Below are positions 1 through 3,905 of a stretch of DNA of 6,214 nt, one piece after another. A program made the position numbers and the translations under genes. This DNA is from Candidatus Zixiibacteriota bacterium (GTDB lineage Bacteria; Zixibacteria; MSB-5A5; GN15; JAAZOE01), in NCBI GenBank assembly GCA_028700875.1, contig JAQVRW010000189.1, positions 1 through 6,214 of the forward strand, read 5' to 3'. Positions within the stretch are counted from its first letter, which is position 1; each line of letters opens with the position of its first letter. The notes below the pieces were generated by a model, which did not search any database, was not told the origin of the DNA, and was given only the letters and a program-made list of their open reading frames with translations.

Positions 1-6
1 AGATCT

Positions 7-540
7 ATGTCACACAGGCAAACGACGTGGGGGTTGATCCTGATCGTCCTGGGTGGGTTGTTGCTGTTATACAATCTTCATATCGTCACCTTCCGCTATG
101 TCTGGCCGGCGGCGATTATCGTCGTGGGCATATACCTGCTGGCGCGCGGCTGGCGACGACGTTCCGCCGGAATCGACATTTGCAATTGCCAGGCGTTCGG
201 CGACCGCACCTATTCCGGGGTGACCGAAATCCATAACGGCAACGTCAGCCATTTCATCGGCGATGTCAATCTCGACCTGTCCGGCATGGAATTGAAGCCG
301 AGGGAAAACAAGATTACGGTGTCGGCGTTTATCGGCGATATTCGTCTCAGGGCGCCGATAGACATCCCGGTCCGGGCGATCTGTTCGGCGTTTATCGCGG
401 ATTTTAACATCCTCGGACAATCGCGCGACGGGATATTTCTTTCGATCACGGAACAGACCCCCGATTATGATGCCGCCGAGAAGAAGCTGTTGATCACGTG
501 CAGCGTGTTTATCGGGGATGTCAGTATCCAGCGGGGATGA
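7..540 (+). CDS. Small LiaF-like membrane protein (DUF5668-type N-terminus, LiaF-type C-terminal repeats)
   Basis: The 177-residue protein has a short N-terminus, then two hydrophobic segments (about residues 8-24 and 31-47) ending in the basic stretch RGWRRR. This resembles the LiaF/DUF5668 transmembrane region, including the typical YVWPAAIIVVGIYLL pattern. Residues 55-177 form a soluble beta-rich part with recurring FIGD-type motifs: FGD at 64-66, FIGD at 83-86, FIGD at 108-111, FIAD at 129-132 and FIGD at 168-171. Such repeats are typical of the LiaF C-terminal (DUF2154-like) domain. In Bacillus, LiaF restrains a two-component system that senses cell-envelope stress. That role is only a family analogy here, because no histidine kinase or regulator is visible. 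The ATG at 7 is the first start available. Only six bases precede it and the frame is still open, so no ribosome binding site can be judged and the true start could lie upstream of the window. The gene converges on hslU. Confidence 0.8.
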   Translation: MSHRQTTWGLILIVLGGLLLLYNLHIVTFRYVWPAAIIVVGIYLLARGWRRRSAGIDICNCQAFGDRTYSGVTEIHNGNVSHFIGDVNLDLSGMELKPRENKITVSAFIGDIRLRAPIDIPVRAICSAFIADFNILGQSRDGIFLSITEQTPDYDAAEKKLLITCSVFIGDVSIQRG

Positions 541-549
541 AATAATCGT

Positions 550-614
550 GGGCTGTTCGCGAACCGCCCCTACATGGCATTGACGTGAATTCGACGGGCG
601 CGCAGCCGTGCGCC
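550..614. other. Two small hairpins downstream of the LiaF-like gene
   Basis: Two imperfect foldback structures follow the stop codon at 540. The first, 550-569, has GGGC pairing with GCCC around the 10-bp palindrome GTTCGCGAAC (555-564), with one T/C mismatch. The second, 597-614, pairs GGCGCGC with GTGCGCC across an AGCC loop and contains one G-T pair. Neither is followed by a T-run on either strand, so they are weak terminator candidates. They could stabilise the 3' end of the transcript. No gene is seen in 541-701. Confidence 0.35.
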
Positions 615-629
615 TACAGGATAAAAGTT

Positions 630-680
630 AAGGCAGGTCTTGCGCCGCTGCAGGTCCGCCGTAGGCGGATGACCTGCCTT
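630..680. terminator. Probable bidirectional terminator between convergent genes
   Basis: AAGGCAGGTC at 630-639 pairs perfectly with GACCTGCCTT at 671-680, a 10-bp stem. The 31-nt loop contains a nested hairpin, TCCGCC (655-660) with GGCGGA (664-669) around GTA. On the minus strand the stem is followed by TTAACTTTTA, suiting an end for the hslU transcript 22 bases after its stop. On the plus strand it is followed by TTCTTGTTT, suiting an end for the LiaF-like transcript. Neither T-tract is perfect and the loop is large, so termination efficiency is uncertain. Its position between two converging genes supports the call. Confidence 0.6.
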
Positions 681-701
681 TCTTGTTTGACTATGATACT
701 G

Positions 702-2090
702 CTATAGAATGTACCGGCTGAGGTCTTTGTCTTCGACGATTTTGGACAACTTCTCCCGCACCATCTCCGGCGTTACCAATACGTCCCGAGGACATTCCGG
801 CGCATCGAACATCAATTCTTCCAATAGCGTCGTCATGACCGTATGCAGGCGACGGGCTCCTATATTCTCGGCCGATTCGTTGACCTCGGCGGCGATCCGG
901 GCGATTTCCTTCACGGCCCCGTCGGTGAACTCTATCTTGACCCCTTCGGTGGCCAGCATCTCGGTGTACTGTTTGGTCAGGGCAGCTTTCGGTTCGGTCA
1001 GGATGCGCACGAAATCATCGGCCCCCAGCGAATCCAATTCCACGCGGATGGGCAGCCGTCCCTGAAGTTCAGGAATCAAATCCGACGGCGACGTGCCGTG
1101 AAACGCCCCGGCAGCGATAAACAAAACGTGATCGGTGCGGACCATGCCGTACTTGGTGGTCACGGCGCAGCCCTCGACCACCGGCAGAATATCGCGCTGC
1201 ACTCCCTCGCGGGAGACATCGGGGCCCATTTTCGACTGGCTGCCGACGATCTTGTCGATCTCGTCGATGAAGACGATGCCCGATTCCTCGGCCCGATCCA
1301 GCGCGGAGGCGACGACCTCTTCCATGTTGACCAATTTGCCCGTCTCTTCCGCCTCCAGCACCTTGCGCGCGTCGGATATCGGCATCTTCTGCCGTTTGGA
1401 CGGCTGCGGCGGCATCAGGTTGCCGAACATCTCCCGGAAATTGATCCCCATCTCTTCCAATCCCTGCGGGCTGAAGACTTCCACTATCGGCATGGATGAG
1501 GGAGTAACATCGACTTCCACCATGCGGTCTTCCAGAAGACCGTTGTCGAGCATCCCGCGCAGGCGTTCCCGGGTGCTTTCCTGGCGGGCTTTGTCTTCCT
1601 CGGTGGGCGGCGTCGCGGCAGAGGAACGCGGCAGCAGCAAGTCCAACAAACGGTTCGTCGTCCGCTTGGCGGCCTCCTCGGCAACTTGATTGGCCTTTTC
1701 CTCTTTCATCATGTTGACTGCCAGCTCGATCAGGTCGCGGATCATCGACTCGACATCGCGGCCGACATACCCGACCTCGGTGAACTTGGAAGCCTCGACC
1801 TTGACGAACGGCGCGCCGGTGAGATTGGCTAACCGTCGGGCGATTTCAGTTTTGCCTACTCCAGTGGGGCCGATCATGAGGATGTTGGCGGGCATGATTT
1901 CCTCGGCCATTTCCGATTCAATCGACTGCCGCCGCCAGCGGTTGCGCAAGGCAATAGCCACGCATCGTTTGGCCCGGTCCTGGCCGACGATATATTTATC
2001 CAGTTCGGCGACGATTTCTTTCGGCGTCAACTGGTTGATTTTGCGACGAGGCTTCCTGCGGCCGCGCACGCCCGTTCCTTGAGTCTTCAT
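702..2090 (-). CDS. hslU: ATP-dependent protease ATPase subunit HslU (ClpY)
   Basis: AAA+ unfoldase of the cytoplasmic HslVU protease. It forms hexameric rings that unfold substrates and feed them to HslV. With the start at 2090 the protein is 462 residues, normal for the family. Visible elements in order: DKYIVGQ at 31-37; Walker A GPTGVGKT at 74-81; pore-loop GYVG at 107-110; an intermediate (I) domain of roughly 111-245; Walker B IVFIDEID at 272-279; sensor-1 region FIAAGAF at 324-330; arginine-finger region ELQGRLPIR at 341-349; sensor-2 GARRLHTVMT at 411-420. The terminal SRYIL is the conserved tail that docks into HslV and activates it. An in-frame ATG at 2138 would add 16 residues and overlap hslV. 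I chose 2090 because it has a GGAG at 2096-2099 and lies 2 bp after the hslV stop. Residues 1-19 are an unusually basic extension before the conserved LTPKEIV. Last gene of the xerC-hslV-hslU unit. Confidence 0.97.
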   Translation of the reverse strand: MKTQGTGVRGRRKPRRKINQLTPKEIVAELDKYIVGQDRAKRCVAIALRNRWRRQSIESEMAEEIMPANILMIGPTGVGKTEIARRLANLTGAPFVKVEASKFTEVGYVGRDVESMIRDLIELAVNMMKEEKANQVAEEAAKRTTNRLLDLLLPRSSAATPPTEEDKARQESTRERLRGMLDNGLLEDRMVEVDVTPSSMPIVEVFSPQGLEEMGINFREMFGNLMPPQPSKRQKMPISDARKVLEAEETGKLVNMEEVVASALDRAEESGIVFIDEIDKIVGSQSKMGPDVSREGVQRDILPVVEGCAVTTKYGMVRTDHVLFIAAGAFHGTSPSDLIPELQGRLPIRVELDSLGADDFVRILTEPKAALTKQYTEMLATEGVKIEFTDGAVKEIARIAAEVNESAENIGARRLHTVMTTLLEELMFDAPECPRDVLVTPEMVREKLSKIVEDKDLSRYIL

Positions 2091-2092
2091 CT

Positions 2093-2632
2093 CTACTCCA
2101 GCGTTTCGACGGTGATATGATGGTTGGTATAGACGCAAATGTCGGCGGCGATCTCCAGCGACTTGCGGACGACCTCGGCCGCATTCAAGTTCGTGTTGGC
2201 CACCAGCGCCCGCGCGGCAGCCAGGGCATAATTGCCGCCCGACCCGATGGCGATGATGCCATCGTCCGGTTCGACCACGTCGCCTTTGCCGGTGATAATC
2301 AACGAGTGGTCTTTGTCGGTCACGGCCAGAAGCGCCTCAAGCTGGCGCAGGTACTTGTCCCGCCGCCATTCCTTGGCCAGCTCCACCGCGGCCCGGGGTA
2401 GTTTCCCGGCGAACTCATCGATCTTCTTCTCGAACAACTCGAACAGGGCGAAGGCATCGGCCGCCGATCCGGCGAATCCGGCCAGGATCTTGTCGTGATA
2501 CATCCGGCGGATCTTGACCGCCTTTGCTTTCATGATGCTCTCGCCGAACGTCACCTGGCCGTCGCCGCCCAGGGCGACCTGATCGCCGACCTTGACGGCG
2601 ATGATAGTCGTGGCATGAATATTGATCTCCAT
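2093..2632 (-). CDS. hslV: ATP-dependent protease peptidase subunit HslV (ClpQ)
   Basis: Proteasome-like N-terminal-nucleophile hydrolase that forms a double hexamer and degrades proteins delivered by HslU. The 179-residue protein begins with a seven-residue propeptide ending in HA, followed by the nucleophile Thr8 in the motif HATTI. Processing would expose Thr8 as residue 1. Other active-site features are GGDGQVTFG (22-30), Lys40 (position 33 of the mature chain), AGFAGSAADAF (51-61), and the GSGG loop with Ser131 (mature 124). KEWRRDKYLRQLEA (87-100) and ICVYTN (165-170) are also family hallmarks. It keeps threonine, so it is not a serine-type variant as in Bacillus CodW. An in-frame ATG at 2644 would overlap the xerC stop as ATGA, but it lacks a Shine-Dalgarno sequence. 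The ATG at 2632 has one, so 2632 is preferred. The gap to xerC is 8 bp and to hslU 2 bp. Confidence 0.97.
   Translation of the reverse strand: MEINIHATTIIAVKVGDQVALGGDGQVTFGESIMKAKAVKIRRMYHDKILAGFAGSAADAFALFELFEKKIDEFAGKLPRAAVELAKEWRRDKYLRQLEALLAVTDKDHSLIITGKGDVVEPDDGIIAIGSGGNYALAAARALVANTNLNAAEVVRKSLEIAADICVYTNHHITVETLE
2096..2099 (-). promoter_or_regulatory. Ribosome binding site of hslU
   Basis: GGAG on the minus strand lies 5 nt before the ATG at 2090, inside the last codons of hslV and just before its TAG stop at 2093-2095. It decides the hslU start in favour of 2090 over the ATG at 2138. It also implies that ribosomes finishing hslV are placed to initiate hslU, which fits the stoichiometric pairing of the two subunits. 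Confidence 0.75.
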
Positions 2633-2637
2633 ATGTG

Positions 2638-2642
2638 TCCTC
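2638..2642 (-). promoter_or_regulatory. Ribosome binding site of hslV
   Basis: GAGGA on the minus strand, 5 nt before the ATG at 2632. It overlaps the xerC TGA stop (2641-2643). The alternative ATG at 2644 has no purine-rich site in its upstream 20 nt, so this element decides the start. The overlap suggests translational coupling of hslV to xerC. Confidence 0.75.
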
Positions 2643-3600
2643 ATGCGCGCGGATGCGCTTTTTTGTAGGCTTCTTTCAGACGCGCCGTCGTGATATGCGT
2701 ATAGACTTGGGTGGTGGACAGCGCCTCGTGTCCCAGCATCTCCTGGATCGCCCGGATATCGGCGCCGTTGTCCAGCAGATGCGTGGCAAAACTGTGCCGC
2801 AACATGTGCGGCGTCACTCTCATCCCCGCTTTCAGGCCATAGGCATGCACGATTCTATTAACGCTCCGGACGGACAATTGTTCGCCTCGGGGGTTGATGA
2901 ACAGAAAGTCGCTTTGAGCGCCGCTTTTGGCCAATTGCTTTTCCCGAACTTCCAAATAGCGGCGGCAACTATCCATGGCCGGCATCCCCAGCGGAACCGT
3001 CCGTTCCTTGCTCCCCTTGCCGAAAACCGTGACCACGAACCGATCCATGTCCAGAGAAGCCATGGTGATCCCGACCAGCTCAGCGCGGCGCATGCCTGAG
3101 CTGTAAAGGAATTCAAGCATGGTCAGATCGCGCCCAATGCGGAATCGTTTGAGCAGATCCTTGTCGGATAGCTCCGGCAGTTCCGTCGACTCCTGCAGTC
3201 TTGGCGGTTCTGCTTGTTCCGACGGCCCGAGCACATCCTGCACCTGATGGGGAGACAAAAACTGCGCCAGCTGGCGGGAATATTTTATCGTGGGGAGTTC
3301 GAAGAGCAACCGTTTGTCGGCTTTGTGTTCGGTAAGATATTTCTGGAAGGTCGCCAGTGCCGAGAGAAAGCGGGCGATGGAACGATTGCCGATTTTTTTG
3401 TCATGAAGCCGTCCGAGATAGGCGCGGAGAAGAATCTTGTTGATCTCGACGGAGCCGGCATCGGGGAAGCGTTGGTCAGTGAGATAGGCGGCGAACCGTT
3501 TCAGGTCGCGGGCGTACGCTTCGAACGTAAGCGCCGAGTACCGTCCCGACTTTTGCAGGTGGGCCAGGAAGTCGTTGAGATGTTTATTATAGTCCGCCAC
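2641..3600 (-). CDS. xerC: Tyrosine recombinase XerC-type (chromosome dimer resolution)
   Basis: Site-specific recombinase expected to act at a dif site to resolve chromosome dimers, usually with XerD and FtsK. The 319 residues contain a SAM-like core-binding N-domain (about 5-95) and a catalytic domain (about 150-315). All six catalytic residues can be placed: Arg171 (GMRRAEL), Lys195 (GKGSKERTVPL), His265 and Arg268 (PHMLRHSFATHLL), His291 (MLGHEALSTTQ) and nucleophile Tyr300 (VYTH). The protein is about 20 residues longer than usual because of an insertion around 124-150 between the two domains. The start is GTG at 3600. An in-frame TAG at 3610-3612 excludes anything longer except a rare ATT, and no Shine-Dalgarno sequence is seen. 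The place before hslVU matches codV in Bacillus and argues for XerC. XerD, or a sole Xer protein serving both roles, cannot be excluded from sequence alone. Confidence 0.9.
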   Translation of the reverse strand: MADYNKHLNDFLAHLQKSGRYSALTFEAYARDLKRFAAYLTDQRFPDAGSVEINKILLRAYLGRLHDKKIGNRSIARFLSALATFQKYLTEHKADKRLLFELPTIKYSRQLAQFLSPHQVQDVLGPSEQAEPPRLQESTELPELSDKDLLKRFRIGRDLTMLEFLYSSGMRRAELVGITMASLDMDRFVVTVFGKGSKERTVPLGMPAMDSCRRYLEVREKQLAKSGAQSDFLFINPRGEQLSVRSVNRIVHAYGLKAGMRVTPHMLRHSFATHLLDNGADIRAIQEMLGHEALSTTQVYTHITTARLKEAYKKAHPRA

Positions 3601-3606
3601 AAAGGG

Positions 3607-3636
3607 AATCTACCACCGATTGCCGACCCCCGTCAA
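3607..3636 (-). promoter_or_regulatory. Candidate sigma-70-type promoter of xerC-hslV-hslU
   Basis: On the minus strand TTGACG (3631-3636, 5 of 6 to the -35 consensus) is followed after 18 nt by TAGATT (3607-3612, 4 of 6 to the -10 consensus). The -10 ends only 6 nt before the GTG at 3600, so transcription would begin at or next to the start codon. It lies downstream of the topA terminator, where an internal promoter is needed. The match is decent but single-copy and untested. Confidence 0.5.
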
Positions 3637-3673
3637 CCGTTTTTCGGAAACATCGAGGCGACCCAAAATACGA

Positions 3674-3703
3674 CGGGTGGCCCACGGCTTCAGCCGTGGG
3701 GTG
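3674..3703 (+). repeat. Left REP-like unit
   Basis: The hairpin CCCACGGC (3681-3688), loop TTCA, GCCGTGGG (3693-3700) is a perfect 8-bp stem preceded by CGGGTGG and followed by GTG. A very similar stem-loop core is familiar from ends of IS200/IS605-family elements and RAYT-linked REPs (from memory, not searched). Confidence 0.6.
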
Positions 3704-3760
3704 TAATGGTCAGGCATAGGCACAACTATATCCTAACCATCATCCACGGGCAAGTCTCGT

Positions 3761-3790
3761 CACCCGGCCTCTAAAGAGGCAGGCCACCCG
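3761..3790 (-). repeat. Right REP-like unit, inverted
   Basis: Read on the minus strand: CGGGTGG, then arm CCTGCCTC, loop TTTA, arm GAGGCCGG, then GTG. The stem has one T/C mismatch at its third pair. Flanks and geometry match the left unit, while most of the inner stem bases differ. Confidence 0.55.
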
Positions 3791-3807
3791 ACTGATGGAA
3801 ACCGCCC

Positions 3808-3833
3808 CCCGGCAGATGTGGACATCTGCCGGG
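3808..3833. repeat. Long perfect palindrome between the REP-like pair and the topA terminator
   Basis: CCCGGCAGATG (3808-3818) pairs perfectly with CATCTGCCGGG (3823-3833) around TGGA. The symmetry extends one more pair inward, leaving GG at the centre. It has no T-run on either side, so it does not look like an intrinsic terminator. It lacks the CGGGTGG flank of the neighbouring units, so it belongs to a different repeat type or acts as a protein-binding or RNA-stability site. Function unknown. Confidence 0.6.
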
Positions 3834-3841
3834 CACAGGGC

Positions 3842-3879
3842 AAATAAAACGGGCCGGAGACCATGAAGGACCCGGCCCG
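3842..3879 (-). terminator. Rho-independent terminator of topA
   Basis: Read on the minus strand, CGGGCCGG (3872-3879) pairs with CCGGCCCG (3850-3857) across a 14-nt loop. The 8-bp, all-G/C stem is followed directly by TTTTATTT (3842-3849). It begins 26 bases after the topA stop codon. Stem plus T-tract in the right orientation makes this the best terminator in the window. It implies that topA is transcribed separately from xerC-hslVU, at least in part. Confidence 0.82.
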
Positions 3880-3905
3880 CAATTATTGACTTGTTTGCGC
3901 GTCGA

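Larger units (their letters stand above)
3674..3790. repeat. REPIN/BIME-like pair of inverted hairpin units
   Basis: Two 30-nt units in opposite orientation are separated by 57 nt: 3674-3703 read on plus and 3761-3790 read on minus. Both begin CGGGTGGCC and end in GGGTG. Both have an 8-nt arm, 4-nt loop, 8-nt arm layout, with loops TTCA and TTTA. The units are identical at 21 of 30 positions. Of the four stem pairs that differ, three are compensatory changes and one makes a T/C mismatch in the right unit. This matches the form of repetitive extragenic palindromes paired as REPINs, which are mobilised by RAYT (IS200-like Y1) transposases. No such transposase is in the window, and repetition in the genome cannot be seen here. 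Confidence 0.6.

Noticed and set aside
2088..2138. Longer HslU starting at 2138
   Set aside because: It would overlap hslV by 46 bp, adds 16 residues unlike the family, and lacks a better ribosome binding site than the ATG at 2090.
2630..2644. ATGA overlap giving hslV an alternative start at 2644
   Set aside because: No Shine-Dalgarno sequence precedes 2644, while GAGGA sits 5 nt before the ATG at 2632. The shorter form also gives the usual short propeptide before the catalytic threonine.
3586..3591. Perfect TATAAT on the minus strand inside the first codons of xerC
   Set aside because: At the right spacing upstream there is only GGTAGA, not a -35-like sequence, and transcripts from it would start inside the gene. 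The hexamer is explained by the Tyr-Asn codons TAT AAT.
3601..3905. CRISPR array or small RNA gene in the topA-xerC gap
   Set aside because: The repeated units are inverted and only two in number, with no regular direct repeats. No tRNA-like cloverleaf or rRNA-like segment is visible. A small RNA ending at the terminator cannot be excluded but has no positive support.
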